Shown piece after piece: positions 21,020-29,823 of a stretch of 32,246 bases of DNA. The notes beneath the pieces are model-generated. The model had not been told where the DNA came from and made no database searches. It worked only from the letters and a program-made list of their open reading frames with translations. The stretch is from Deltaproteobacteria bacterium. GTDB taxonomy: Bacteria; Myxococcota_A; UBA9160; SMWR01. Numbering within the stretch: the first letter of the stretch is position 1; every line of letters starts with the position of its first letter. The position numbers and the translations under genes are program-made. Location of the stretch: assembly GCA_019313245.1 (NCBI GenBank), contig JAFDBP010000191.1:1-32246 (forward strand), in the 5' to 3' direction.

Positions 21020-22380
21020 ACGAGCAACTCCGCGATCGCGCGTTGATAGGGGGCCAGCGCGGCGAGCGCCCGGGCGGCGTACTTCTCCGATTTCTCGCGC
21101 CGGCGCAGGCGACGAGACTCTCCCTCGAGCGGGGAAAACAGGCCGAAGTTGACGTTCATCGGCTGGAAGTCCCGCGGATCCGCGTCGCTGAGGTGATGGA
21201 TCAACGCGCCGTGGGCGGTCGCGGGATCGGGTTGGATCGGCGTCCGCCCTCGCGAGGCGAAGACGACGTTGAGCGCGGCCAGAAAACCGAGCGCCGCCGA
21301 CTCGACGTAGCCCTCCACACCCGCCATCTGCCCGGCCAGATACAGGCCCGGCCGGCGGCGAACCTCGAGGTTTGGCAGCAGCTGCTTGGGCGCGTTGACG
21401 TAGGTATTGCGATGAACCGACCCGTAGCGCGCAAAAACCGCCTCGGACAATCCCGGCAGGCTGCGGAGGATGCGCTGCTGCTCTCCGATGCGGAGCTTCG
21501 TCTGACATCCGACGAGGTTGTAGAGCGCCCCGCGCTTGTCCTCCTGGCGCAGTTGAACGACCGCGTAGGGCCTTTTGCCGGTTCTCGGATCGATCAGGCC
21601 GACGGGCTTGAGTGGACCGAACGCGAGCGTCTTTTCGCCGCGGCGCGCCATCTCCTCGATCGGAAGACAACCCTCGAAATAGAGCTTGGCCTCGAAGGCG
21701 TGCAGCGGCACGGTCTCGGCCCCCAGCAGAGCTCCGACGAAGGCGAAGTACTCGTCTTCGGAGAGCGGGATGTTGAGGTAGTCGCCGTCGCCTTCGTCGT
21801 AGCGCGATGCCCGGAAGACGACTTCGGAGTCGATCGAATCGGCGTACACGATCGGCGCCTGCGCGTCGTAGAAGTACAAATGCTCGTCGCCCAGCAGCTG
21901 TTGCAGATCGCTCGCGAGTTCACAGGCCGTGAGTGGGCCCGTCGCGAGAATCGTGCGCCCTTCGCTCGGAATGCGCTCGACGAGTTCGCGGCGGATCTCG
22001 ATGCGCGGATGGGATGCAACGGTATCGGTGATACGCTGCGAAAAAGCCTCTCGATCGACTGCGAGGGCGCGTCCTGCGGGAATCGAGGACTCGTCGGCCG
22101 CTTCCATCACGAGCGACCCCAGCCGACGCATCTCCTCCTTGAGCAGCCCGACGGCGTTCAGCTGGCTGTTGGAGCGGAGCGAATTGCTGCAGACCAGCTC
22201 GGCGAACCCCTCGCTTTGATGGGCGGGAGAAAAGCGCACCGGCTTCATCTCGTAGAGGGTGACCTCGAGGCCGCGCCGCGCGGCCTGCCAGGCCGCCTCG
22301 CAGCCCGCGAGCCCAGCGCCGACCACCGCGACGCGCCGATCTTGCGCTTCCGAAACTCCCGCGACCTGCTGCGCCGGCAT
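21016..22380 (-). CDS. trmFO: TrmFO, folate/FAD-dependent tRNA (uracil-54-C5)-methyltransferase
   Basis: 454 residues from the ATG at 22380, which has GGAGG four bases upstream; the track start is a TTG eight codons earlier. The N-terminal FAD motif is VAVVGAGLAGCEAAWQAARRG. The family signature CSNSLRSNSQLNAVGLLKEEMR follows, and GQMAGVEGYVESAALGF lies in the C-terminal half. It methylates U54 of tRNA to ribothymidine using methylene-tetrahydrofolate. It leads the trmFO-xerC-hslV-hslU chain. The 193-base gap before it (22381-22573) shows no gene or clear terminator. In many deltaproteobacteria topA precedes it, but here a PilZ gene does. Confidence 0.96.
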   Translation of the reverse strand: MPAQQVAGVSEAQDRRVAVVGAGLAGCEAAWQAARRGLEVTLYEMKPVRFSPAHQSEGFAELVCSNSLRSNSQLNAVGLLKEEMRRLGSLVMEAADESSIPAGRALAVDREAFSQRITDTVASHPRIEIRRELVERIPSEGRTILATGPLTACELASDLQQLLGDEHLYFYDAQAPIVYADSIDSEVVFRASRYDEGDGDYLNIPLSEDEYFAFVGALLGAETVPLHAFEAKLYFEGCLPIEEMARRGEKTLAFGPLKPVGLIDPRTGKRPYAVVQLRQEDKRGALYNLVGCQTKLRIGEQQRILRSLPGLSEAVFARYGSVHRNTYVNAPKQLLPNLEVRRRPGLYLAGQMAGVEGYVESAALGFLAALNVVFASRGRTPIQPDPATAHGALIHHLSDADPRDFQPMNVNFGLFSPLEGESRRLRRREKSEKYAARALAALAPYQRAIAELLV

Positions 22381-22573
22381 CCACCCTCCGAGAAGTGTTC
22401 CCAACCATAGCTCCGAAGTCTGGCCGCGGCGTGATGGGGCCTCCGCAGATCTCTGGAATCGAAAGCGCTTTCTACCCGCTGGCGCGCTGGATCCGCGCGC
22501 TTTGGCGCTGCAGCGGGAGCGATCGCAGCGCGCGCCGCGGCCGTGTGGATGCCCGATGGAGTCCGAGCGGAGG

Positions 22574-22906
22574 TCAGTTCTTGGGAGTGGCCGCTTCGTC
22601 GACCAACTCGCGCACCTCGGGATCGGGGTCTTCGTATTCGATCGCGAAACCCGACGAGCTGTGCCGGACGACCCGCCCGATCAATTCGTACGGGCTCGCG
22701 GGCGCGATCGGATCTCGAGGCTCGACGAAGACGTAGATGCGCACCCTCGAACCGACGGTAGGTCGTACCGAGGAGTCTTCGATCAGCGCACCCGAGTAGG
22801 AGATGTTCGAGAGGACTCCGATCCCCTCTTCGGGACCCGCGGAGTAGTGGGCGTTCAGCGCGACGGCAAACCGGGGATCGCGGCGCTTTTCGATGAATGC
22901 GGACAT
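22574..22906 (-). CDS. PilZ-domain c-di-GMP receptor protein
   Basis: A 110-residue single-domain protein. The N-terminal EKRRDPRF provides the R-x-x-x-R motif, and NISYSGALI provides the (D/N)-x-S-x-x-G motif of PilZ domains, in the right order and spacing for c-di-GMP binding. Hydrophobic beta strands follow (RVRIYVFV, ELIGRVVRH, GFAIEYED). The ATG has a GGGGG ribosome site. It lies between dprA and trmFO, 108 bases after dprA, with no fused output domain, so it probably acts by binding another protein. The nearby GGDEF protein could supply the ligand, but they are not in one operon. Confidence 0.88.
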   Translation of the reverse strand: MSAFIEKRRDPRFAVALNAHYSAGPEEGIGVLSNISYSGALIEDSSVRPTVGSRVRIYVFVEPRDPIAPASPYELIGRVVRHSSSGFAIEYEDPDPEVRELVDEAATPKN

Positions 22907-23014
22907 TTTTCCCCCAGAAGCCGATCGCTCGACGCCTTATCGACCAGTCGGCGGATGCGCATGAGCCCGCTTTTGTGCGCGGGGCGCGCAGCGGCCTCGG
23001 ATCCCTCTGGACCG

Positions 23015-24124
23015 CTAGGCGATCTTCAGGCGCCCGTCGCGATCCTCCCCGATCCGGTCCGCGAACTCGAGTTCGACCAACTCGAGCGCGAGTTCGGCGG
23101 GCTCGCGTCCGAGCCGGCGCGCCAACTCGTCGCGCGAGGCGGGAGCGTCGGCCAGCGCGGCGAGAATCTCTCGGGCGAGCGCCGAGAGATCGCGCGCCCT
23201 CTCCGGCCGGGCGCGCGCCTCCCGGACCAGGCCCAGTTCGCCGCAGATTTCATCCGGACCCAACGCCACATGGGCGCCGTCGCGAATCAACCGGTTGGGG
23301 CCGACGCTCGTCGGCGCCGTGAGCGGGCCCGGCACCGCGAAAACCTCCCGACCCTGATTGGCCGCGTGATTGGCCGTAATCAGCGACCCGCTGCGCTCCC
23401 TGGCTTCCACGATCACGACCGCCGACGACAGACCGCTGATCAGTCGATTCCGCAGCGGAAAATACGGTCGCAGCGGAGGCTCAGCGAGCGGCAACTCGCT
23501 GATGACCGCACCGTTCGCGGCGATCCGCTCGGCGAGCGCGCGGTGTTCGCCGGGGTAGATGCGATCGATGCCGCAGGCCTGGACGGCGATCGTGCGCCCG
23601 CCCGCCTCGAGCGCGCCCCAGTGCGCCTCCGCGTCGATCCCGCGCGCGAGGCCCGACACGATGACGATCCCCTCTCTGGCGAGGTCCGCGGCCAGACTGC
23701 GGGCGATCCGCTTGCCGTAGACCGTCGCCGCGCGCGCACCGACGATCGCGACCGAGATTTCGGACAGCGCGCGAACGTCGCCGCGCACCGCGAGCAGCGC
23801 GGCCGGATCCGAGATGCTCGCGAGGCGCGCCGGATACGCGGCTGAATTCAACGGCACGGCGACGGCACCCGCCCGCGAGAGAGCGGCGATCGCGGCGTCG
23901 CGATCGATCGCGCTCGACAGCCCGCGCGCAGCCAGCGCGCTTGCGGGGTGCGGATGTGCTCGCAGCAGTTCGGCGGCGACTTCGGGCTTGAGCCCGAGCG
24001 CGCGCTGATAGGCCAGCCAGTCCCCGAGCAGAGAGCGAGAAGCGGGATCGGGGTTGGCGGGATCGAGGACGCCGGGCGCAAATTCGGAGGACAAACGAGG
24101 GCTCCCCGGGACCGGGGAGCCCAT
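23015..24124 (-). CDS. dprA: DprA (Smf) DNA-processing protein
   Basis: About 369 residues. The Rossmann-like core is unmistakable: VAIVGARAATVYGKRIA, IVSGLARGIDAEAHWGAL, YPGEHRALAERIAANGAVISE, PYFPLRNRLISGLSSAVVIVEARERSGSLITANHAANQGREVFAVPG. A C-terminal winged-helix domain follows (ILAALADAPASRDELARRLG). DprA binds single-stranded DNA and loads RecA during natural transformation. The start is uncertain. ATG 24124 has no good ribosome site, and a 24-base hairpin covers its first codons. A TTG at 24094 has GGGGAG seven bases upstream, and that sequence is the second arm of the hairpin. The first 30 or so residues are not conserved, so either start gives a complete enzyme. Confidence 0.92.
   Translation of the reverse strand: MGSPVPGSPRLSSEFAPGVLDPANPDPASRSLLGDWLAYQRALGLKPEVAAELLRAHPHPASALAARGLSSAIDRDAAIAALSRAGAVAVPLNSAAYPARLASISDPAALLAVRGDVRALSEISVAIVGARAATVYGKRIARSLAADLAREGIVIVSGLARGIDAEAHWGALEAGGRTIAVQACGIDRIYPGEHRALAERIAANGAVISELPLAEPPLRPYFPLRNRLISGLSSAVVIVEARERSGSLITANHAANQGREVFAVPGPLTAPTSVGPNRLIRDGAHVALGPDEICGELGLVREARARPERARDLSALAREILAALADAPASRDELARRLGREPAELALELVELEFADRIGEDRDGRLKIA
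24099..24122 (-). terminator. Strong 11-bp GC hairpin at the dprA start; possible terminator of the LysM gene
   Basis: GGGCTCCCCGG pairs perfectly with CCGGGGAGCCC around a two-base loop. On the minus strand it is followed by TCGTTTGT, a weak T-rich stretch. It lies 67 bases after the LysM gene's stop and overlaps the first codons of dprA if the ATG start is used. It could end the upstream transcript or mask the dprA ribosome-binding site. Confidence 0.5.
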
Positions 24125-24155
24125 GCATAGCTCGGGCGGTGCCGCGCGCGCAAAT

Positions 24156-24172
24156 CCGGCGCGGCGCGCCGG
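24156..24172 (-). terminator. Second GC hairpin after the LysM gene
   Basis: The 17-base near-palindrome CCGGCGCG-C-CGCGCCGG lies 17 bases after the TAA stop of the LysM gene and is followed on the minus strand by ATTTG. It lacks a real T-run. Together with the neighbouring hairpin it makes this short gap a likely site of attenuation or termination. Confidence 0.4.
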
Positions 24173-24188
24173 GGCTGGCGCCGCCGAA

Positions 24189-25652
24189 TTACTCTGCCGC
24201 GCGCCGGTGTTGCGCCGCGCTCCGTTCGACCGCACCGCGGAAGTGATCGCCCAGCTGGAGTTCGGTTTCCGTGTGCTGGACGAACGCGACCGCCGACTCT
24301 TGTCGCGCGCGCACGACGAGAAGGTTCGCGATGACGCGATCGGGCACGTCGACCCGCGTATCGCGTGCGGGCTCGGGCGCCTCCCAACCGACTCGATAGA
24401 CCTCGAGCGGGCTGCCCACCTCGAGACCGTCGAGTTCTCCCCGATTCAGATAGACGTAGTCGGCCGTGCCCATCAACACGCGACTGGACGGGAAGAAGCT
24501 GATCTGGCCGTCGACGTTCTTCGGGCTGGCCATCACCTCGACGTCGAGGATCGGCTTTTCGCGCGGCATCACGCGATCGCCGAGTTCCATTTCTCCGGCC
24601 GACAACCGAACCACGGCCAGCGAAGCCTCTTCGTCGACCTCCTGGACTTCGACCCAGCCGAGCATGTTGACGTGGTAACCGAGCAGCCGATTGGTGTCGG
24701 GATCGATGACTTTCTCCTGGGTCCGGAACACCGTGAACTGATCACCCACCGACGCGTCCCCTGCGCCGAGGCCGATGTAGACCCGATCGCCCTGGCCGAG
24801 CATCACGCGCTCGGGAACGGCATCGACGATGCTCGCCGCGGCTTCGAGTTGCTCGGCACTGACCAGGCCGGTCGTCTCGCGCGAGCTGATGCGCACGACC
24901 TTCGGCCCGGTCTCTTCTTTGAACAGCGATTGAAAGCTATCCGAGGCGGGGCCGGTCGGTTCTTCTTCCGCGTCGGCCGCGACGGGTTGACCGGCGAGAA
25001 GCCGCTCGGCTTCCTCGGCGCTCACGCGGCGCATCTCATAGGCGCTGATCCAGATGCGATCACCGGGCACGATGAGGTGCGGATTCTCGATCTCGCGATT
25101 GTCGGTCCAGACCGACGGCCACACCCACGGAGTCCCGAGGTAGGCGTCGGAGATATCCCAGAGTGTGTCGCCGGGAACGACCAGGTGGATCCGGCCGGAT
25201 CGGCCCTGCTCGTCGTAACCGATTTTGCCGAGCGCGACTTTCGGGGTCGCCTCGCTGGCCGCATCGGCGACCTCGCCGGCGGATTCGGCGGCGCCATCCG
25301 CGGGCGTTTCCAGATCCGCAATTTCAGCGCCCGCGTCCGAGGACTCTGAGTCGATCGCCTCTTCGGCGTCAGCTGCGACGGCCGAATCGACTTCAGCGGC
25401 CGCCTCGGCCTGCGGCGCCTCGGCGGCGTTTGCCATTTCGGCGCTCTCCTCGGCGTCGGCCAGCGCCTGGTCTGTAGCGGGCGATTCCGCAGCCGGGTCC
25501 GCTGCTGCTGCCGGTTCGGCGTCGACCCGGCTGTCCGCGGTTGCCGCGGCCTCGTCCGCGTTGGGCGTCGAAGTTTCGCTCGCGTACAGGCTCCCCGAAG
25601 CGAGCACTGCCGAAATCAGCACGGCGAAGATCGTGAGCAGTCCGGTTTTCAT
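24189..25652 (-). CDS. Secreted LysM protein with a long acidic Ala-rich linker
   Basis: 487 residues from the ATG at 25652, which has GGAGGGG five bases upstream; the track start is far upstream and unrelated. Residues 1-24 are a signal peptide (Lys, then LLTIFAVLISAVLASG, cut near SLYA). Residues about 26-137 are almost entirely Ala, Glu, Asp, Ser and Pro, a disordered linker. A LysM domain lies at about 155-203 (HLVVPGDTLWDISDAYLG, then PHLIVPGDRIWI), which binds peptidoglycan glycan. The rest (about 235-487) is beta-rich with repeated GD and GLEVGSPLEVYRV-like motifs, with no enzyme signature. It should be anchored to peptidoglycan in the periplasm. LysM proteins next to dprA are common in deltaproteobacteria, but the role is unknown. 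Confidence 0.88.
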   Translation of the reverse strand: MKTGLLTIFAVLISAVLASGSLYASETSTPNADEAAATADSRVDAEPAAAADPAAESPATDQALADAEESAEMANAAEAPQAEAAAEVDSAVAADAEEAIDSESSDAGAEIADLETPADGAAESAGEVADAASEATPKVALGKIGYDEQGRSGRIHLVVPGDTLWDISDAYLGTPWVWPSVWTDNREIENPHLIVPGDRIWISAYEMRRVSAEEAERLLAGQPVAADAEEEPTGPASDSFQSLFKEETGPKVVRISSRETTGLVSAEQLEAAASIVDAVPERVMLGQGDRVYIGLGAGDASVGDQFTVFRTQEKVIDPDTNRLLGYHVNMLGWVEVQEVDEEASLAVVRLSAGEMELGDRVMPREKPILDVEVMASPKNVDGQISFFPSSRVLMGTADYVYLNRGELDGLEVGSPLEVYRVGWEAPEPARDTRVDVPDRVIANLLVVRARQESAVAFVQHTETELQLGDHFRGAVERSAAQHRRAAE

Positions 25653-25809
25653 CGCATCCCCTCCAAACGACGACGTCGAATCGCGGGCGACGGCGAGTTG
25701 CTTCCCCGCGGGGGCACTCTCGCGAATCGGCCTTGTGACGCACGTAGACGTGCCCGTATCGACCGTGCGGCCGGGATGCTTGAGGATCGAAGCCGGTGTC
25801 GGGCTGGGA

Positions 25810-28266
25810 TCAGCCGTCGCGCTCGAGGCGAGCCAGCATGCTCCGCACTTCCTCGGCCCAAGCGGGCTCGGGGCGAACCGGTTCCCCGCTGGCCCGCTGC
25901 TCGGCGGCGGCCTTCTCGAGTTCGGCAATCGCTCGCCGCAGGGTCTCTCGAGCCTTTTCGGGGTTGCCGTCCGCCTCGTAGGCCTGGGCGAGATGGTGCA
26001 TGCTGATGCCCGCAACCGCGATGTCACCGTCCGAATTGGCGACGGCTTCTTTCAGGTAACTGATCGCAGCGGAGGGGATCCCGCGCTTGTAGAGCACCCA
26101 GCCGAGCGTGTCCGCCACCGTCGCGGTGTCCGGCAGCGCGGCCTTGGCGTCCTGCGCGAGATCCAGCGCGCGGTCGAGGTTCTCGCCCGATTCGGCGTAG
26201 ATGTAGGCGAGATCGTTCTTCGGATACGCGAGGTCCGGGCCGTACCGGATCGCGTCCTCGTAGCGCTCGATCGCCTTGTCCTGTGCGCCGCCGAACGCGT
26301 AGAGGGTGCCGAGGAAATAGTGCAGGTTGGGATCCTCGGGGCGCGCCTCGATGGCGGCTTCGTAGGTGGTGACCGCCTCGCTGAGCCGGCCGGTCTTCGC
26401 GTAGAGCCGCGCCAGCTGTTCGTAACCGGCCGAATCCGTCGGGTCGAGTTCGATCGCCTTCTGGAAGGCCTTCTCGGCATCCTCGCCGCGGTCGTCCATC
26501 AGCGCGACGAGGCCCGAGAGTGTGCGCAACTTGGCGTTCTCGGGTTCGGATTGCACCGCCTCATCGACGCGAGCCACCGATTCCGCGAACCGATTCTCTT
26601 TTTGATCGAGTCGCACCAGATTGCGCAGGATGTCGTGATGGGTCGGCATCAACTCGTGCGCCGCGGTCAGGTATTTGCGCGCTTCCGCGTCCTTGCCCAT
26701 ACCGAGGTGCACCCGACCGAGCGCGTACAGCACATCCGCGTTGCGCTCCTGCTCGGGGATCGCGTTCAATTCGGCCAGCGCCGCGTCCATTCGGCGCAAG
26801 ATCACCAGACTCTGGGCCAGCAGGATTCGCGTCTGCGTCGATTCGGGCTGCCCGGCCAGGTAACGTCGCCCCTCTTCGACCGCGTACTCGTGCTCGCCCA
26901 GCGAAGCGTGGACCCGAGCCAGCACCCGGCGCGCTTCGAGCAGGCCCGGGTCGATCTCGAGTGCGCGCGCGAGTTCGGTGCGCGCCGCCGGACCCTCACC
27001 CTTGACGGACAGCGCCGTGCCGAGCACGAAGTGCGCCTGGGAATTGTTGGGATCGAGCTCGATCGCCGCTCGCAGACCCTCGATGGCTTCGTCGACCCGC
27101 TGCTGTGCGAGGTCGATCTTCGCCATCACCATCAGCGCACTGGCGCTCGGCGTCCCCTCGTCCAGTACTTCCTTCACCATCTGCTGGCCGCGTTGGACCT
27201 TCTCCTCGTCGCCGTCGCGATAGCCGACGTCGACCAGGATCTCGGCCACGCGAAGCTTCGCGTCCTGCAGATTCGGGTCGATTTCGAGCGCCTTCTCGGC
27301 TGCCGCGAGCGCGCCCGCGACATCTCCCTGCCGGCCCAGATGCCCCGAAAGCGTCAGGTAGGGGACGGGATCGGTGGGATCGATCTCGGTCGCCTCCGCG
27401 ATCAACGCGTCGGCCTTCTCGGTGTCGCCCTGGGCTACGTGAAGGCGCGCGAGCAGGTAGATCAGCGGCACGGGCTGCTCGACGGTCGGGATGACGCGCG
27501 CGAGGTACGCGATGGCTTCGTCGAAGCGCTCGCGCTGAAAGTAGAAACTCGCCACGTTTTGATGGGCGCGAACCTGGTCCTCGCCCTCGGCGACGCGCGT
27601 CGCCTCCAGGAATGCCCGCTCGGTATCCTCGTCGCGGCCGCGGTCCTGCACGTAGAACGCCGCGAGCGACGTGTAGCTGGAAACGCTGGGGTCCATCTCG
27701 ACCAGTTTCAGGAAGTAGGGCTCGGCGGCTTCGCGGTCGCCGTTTCGGGTCAACGCCTGCGCGTAGATCAAGACCGGCGCACTCTCGTCCGGGGTCGCCG
27801 CGATCGCCTGCTCGTATTCTTCGAGCGCCTCGTCGAATCGATCGAGTCGATCGAGGGCCTGTGCGCGGTGGATATGCCCGCGCTTTCCGCCGCGGCTGAG
27901 CAGTTCCTCGGCCTGGGCCAGCGCCTCGTCGGGGTCGCCGGCGAGCAACAGCAGCTGGGAGAGTTGTGCGCGCGCATCCAGATTGTCCGGATCCAGGCGC
28001 ACGGTTTCGCGGAGCTCCCAGAATCCCTCCGGAATCTGCTGGTTGGCCAGATAGCCCTTCGCGAGCCCCCAATGGGCGGCCGCGTTGTTCGGGTCGAGCT
28101 GCAACACGTTCTTGTACTCGATGATCGCCGCCGGGTAATCCCCGGCCTTCTGATAGGCGGAGCCGCGGTTCAAATGCTCTACGGCTTTCTCCTCGTCGTC
28201 CTGGCACGCTCCCAGCGCAAATGAACAAGCTGCGAGAACCAAGATCCGTGTAAGCATGCGTCGCAT
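25810..28266 (-). CDS. Large TPR-repeat lipoprotein
   Basis: 818 residues. The N-terminus has arginines, a hydrophobic stretch and a lipobox SFALGAC with the lipidated cysteine at 21, so it is probably an outer-membrane or periplasmic lipoprotein. The rest is about 22 consecutive TPR-like units of roughly 34 residues, many ending LDPNN/LDPTD/IDPNL, with a C-terminal unit TLGWVLYKRGIPSAAISYLKEAV. Superhelical TPR proteins of this kind act as scaffolds. The overall plan resembles the TPR lipoproteins of exopolysaccharide/PEP-CTERM loci (PrsT-like), but no PEP-CTERM gene is visible, so this is only a suggestion. The ATG has GGTGG upstream. It lies 96 bases after the NtrC-type regulator, and I see no convincing sigma54 promoter in that gap. 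Confidence 0.9.
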   Translation of the reverse strand: MRRMLTRILVLAACSFALGACQDDEEKAVEHLNRGSAYQKAGDYPAAIIEYKNVLQLDPNNAAAHWGLAKGYLANQQIPEGFWELRETVRLDPDNLDARAQLSQLLLLAGDPDEALAQAEELLSRGGKRGHIHRAQALDRLDRFDEALEEYEQAIAATPDESAPVLIYAQALTRNGDREAAEPYFLKLVEMDPSVSSYTSLAAFYVQDRGRDEDTERAFLEATRVAEGEDQVRAHQNVASFYFQRERFDEAIAYLARVIPTVEQPVPLIYLLARLHVAQGDTEKADALIAEATEIDPTDPVPYLTLSGHLGRQGDVAGALAAAEKALEIDPNLQDAKLRVAEILVDVGYRDGDEEKVQRGQQMVKEVLDEGTPSASALMVMAKIDLAQQRVDEAIEGLRAAIELDPNNSQAHFVLGTALSVKGEGPAARTELARALEIDPGLLEARRVLARVHASLGEHEYAVEEGRRYLAGQPESTQTRILLAQSLVILRRMDAALAELNAIPEQERNADVLYALGRVHLGMGKDAEARKYLTAAHELMPTHHDILRNLVRLDQKENRFAESVARVDEAVQSEPENAKLRTLSGLVALMDDRGEDAEKAFQKAIELDPTDSAGYEQLARLYAKTGRLSEAVTTYEAAIEARPEDPNLHYFLGTLYAFGGAQDKAIERYEDAIRYGPDLAYPKNDLAYIYAESGENLDRALDLAQDAKAALPDTATVADTLGWVLYKRGIPSAAISYLKEAVANSDGDIAVAGISMHHLAQAYEADGNPEKARETLRRAIAELEKAAAEQRASGEPVRPEPAWAEEVRSMLARLERDG

Positions 28267-28362
28267 TCGACCACCTCGTGTTGAGTGTGCGTGCCGTTGG
28301 CTACTGCAATCCGTTATGAGACTCTGCCCCGGCGCTTAAGGTTCCGACAAAACGATGAGGAA

Positions 28363-29823
28363 TCAAGGGGTATCGGCATCCGAAGGCGCGCGCCGAGCGG
28401 GTTGCTCGGCCGCGTCCTCCGCGCCTCGATTGCGCCGCCAGGCCGGATGGGTGATTCCCATTCGCTGGATCATGTAATTGAGCGTGCGCCGGCTCACTCC
28501 GATCAGCGCGGCGGCGTCCTTCTGAACGTATCCGGTCCGCTCCAACGCTTCGATGACGAGTTCTCGCTCGACATCTCGTAGTGAGATGCCCTCGGCGGGC
28601 AGCTCGCGGCGCCAACCGCGGTCGTCCCCCGCGCTTCGGCCAACCAGGATCGACAGGTCTTCGGCGTCGATTCGCGGCCCCTCGGCCATCAGAACGGCTC
28701 GTTCGAGCGTGTTGTGCAGTTCTCGAACATTTCCCGGCCAATCGTGACCGCGAATCTTCTCCAGAGCGGCCTCCGTAAATCCGCGCAGCGGATGGCGCAT
28801 CTCGGCCCCGAGCTCACTGAGGAAGTGATGGGCGAGATCCACTAGATCCTCGGGCCGCTCGCGAAGCGGCGGGAGGTGGATCCGGATCACGTTGAGGCGA
28901 AAATAGAGATCTTCGCGAAACAGCCCTTCGGCGATCCGGCTGCCGAGATCCTGATTGGTGGCCGAGATGATGCGGGCATCGGTTCGCAACAGCTGGCTGC
29001 CGCCCAACCGGTGAAACCGCTGCTCCTGAAGCACGCGGAGCAGTTTCGCCTGCGTGGCAATCGACGTATCGCCCACCTCATCGAGGAAGAGCGTGCCGCC
29101 ATTCGCCTGTTCGAAGCGCCCGATGCGCTGGCGGTCGGCGCCGGTAAACGCACCGCGCTCGTGACCGAAGAGTTCGGATTCCAGCAGGGTCTCGGGCAGC
29201 GCGGCGCAGTTCACCTTGACGAGAGGCCCCTCCGCCCGCGGCGAGGCGCGGTGGATCAAGCTCGCGATCAACTCCTTGCCCGTACCCGTCTCGCCGGTGA
29301 TCAAGACGGTGGAGCGCGTCGGCGCGACCCGCTTCGCGAGGTCCAGCGCACTTCGCAGCGCGGGGCTGTCGCCGATGATCCGATCGCTCGCCTGGCGCGC
29401 GGCCTGCTCGGCCCGCAATTCCGTCACTTCGTAGAGTAGCCGCCGGTGGTCGACTCCGCGGGCCACGCGGAGTTCGAGCTGATCGAGGTCCAGCGGTTTC
29501 TGGACGAAATCGAATGCCCCCGATCGCATGGCCTCGACCGCGGTTTCGATCGATCCGTACGCCGTCATCACCAGCACACTCGTTCCGGGATCTCTCTCGC
29601 GTGCGGCGCGCAGCACCGAAATTCCATCACTGCCCGGCAGCCGCAGATCGGTGACGATGACGTCGAAGGCGTCGGACTGTGCGTCAGATATACACTCGAT
29701 CGCGTCGGATCCGCTGCCGACTTCTCGAACCTCTTCCCAGCGTTCGCGAAGTGCGACCGCGATGCCGCGACGGAGCGTATCGTTGTCTTCCACGACGAGG
29801 ATGCGGGCCGAATCCGGGGTCAC
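28363..29823 (-). CDS. NtrC-family sigma54-dependent response regulator
   Basis: 486 residues. The receiver (about 7-125) has phospho-acceptor Asp59 in IVTDLRLPG. The AAA+ domain begins at IIGDSPALRSAL; Walker A is GETGTGKE (177-184), the sigma54-contact loop GAFTGA is at 224-229, Walker B is TLFLDEV (244-250), and the arginine-finger region is LFREDLYFRLNVI. The Fis-type helix-turn-helix is at about 431-455 (YVQKDAAALIGVSRRTLNYMIQRMGI). A 30-residue charged tail follows. It should activate sigma54 promoters when phosphorylated. The GTG start overlaps the stop of the histidine kinase gene by four bases (GTGA), so the two are a cognate pair. Confidence 0.96.
   Translation of the reverse strand: MTPDSARILVVEDNDTLRRGIAVALRERWEEVREVGSGSDAIECISDAQSDAFDVIVTDLRLPGSDGISVLRAARERDPGTSVLVMTAYGSIETAVEAMRSGAFDFVQKPLDLDQLELRVARGVDHRRLLYEVTELRAEQAARQASDRIIGDSPALRSALDLAKRVAPTRSTVLITGETGTGKELIASLIHRASPRAEGPLVKVNCAALPETLLESELFGHERGAFTGADRQRIGRFEQANGGTLFLDEVGDTSIATQAKLLRVLQEQRFHRLGGSQLLRTDARIISATNQDLGSRIAEGLFREDLYFRLNVIRIHLPPLRERPEDLVDLAHHFLSELGAEMRHPLRGFTEAALEKIRGHDWPGNVRELHNTLERAVLMAEGPRIDAEDLSILVGRSAGDDRGWRRELPAEGISLRDVERELVIEALERTGYVQKDAAALIGVSRRTLNYMIQRMGITHPAWRRNRGAEDAAEQPARRAPSDADTP

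Noticed and set aside
25225-28224. 999-residue open frame on the plus strand
   Set aside because: It lies exactly antisense to the TPR lipoprotein and the LysM gene, whose domains, start signals and signal peptides are clear. Its Ala/Ser-rich sequence shows no family motif. Long antisense frames are expected in such GC-rich coding DNA.
28267-28362. Possible sigma54 promoter before the TPR lipoprotein
   Set aside because: GGGGCA and ATTGCAG occur in the gap, but the GG and GC elements are 19 bases apart instead of 10.
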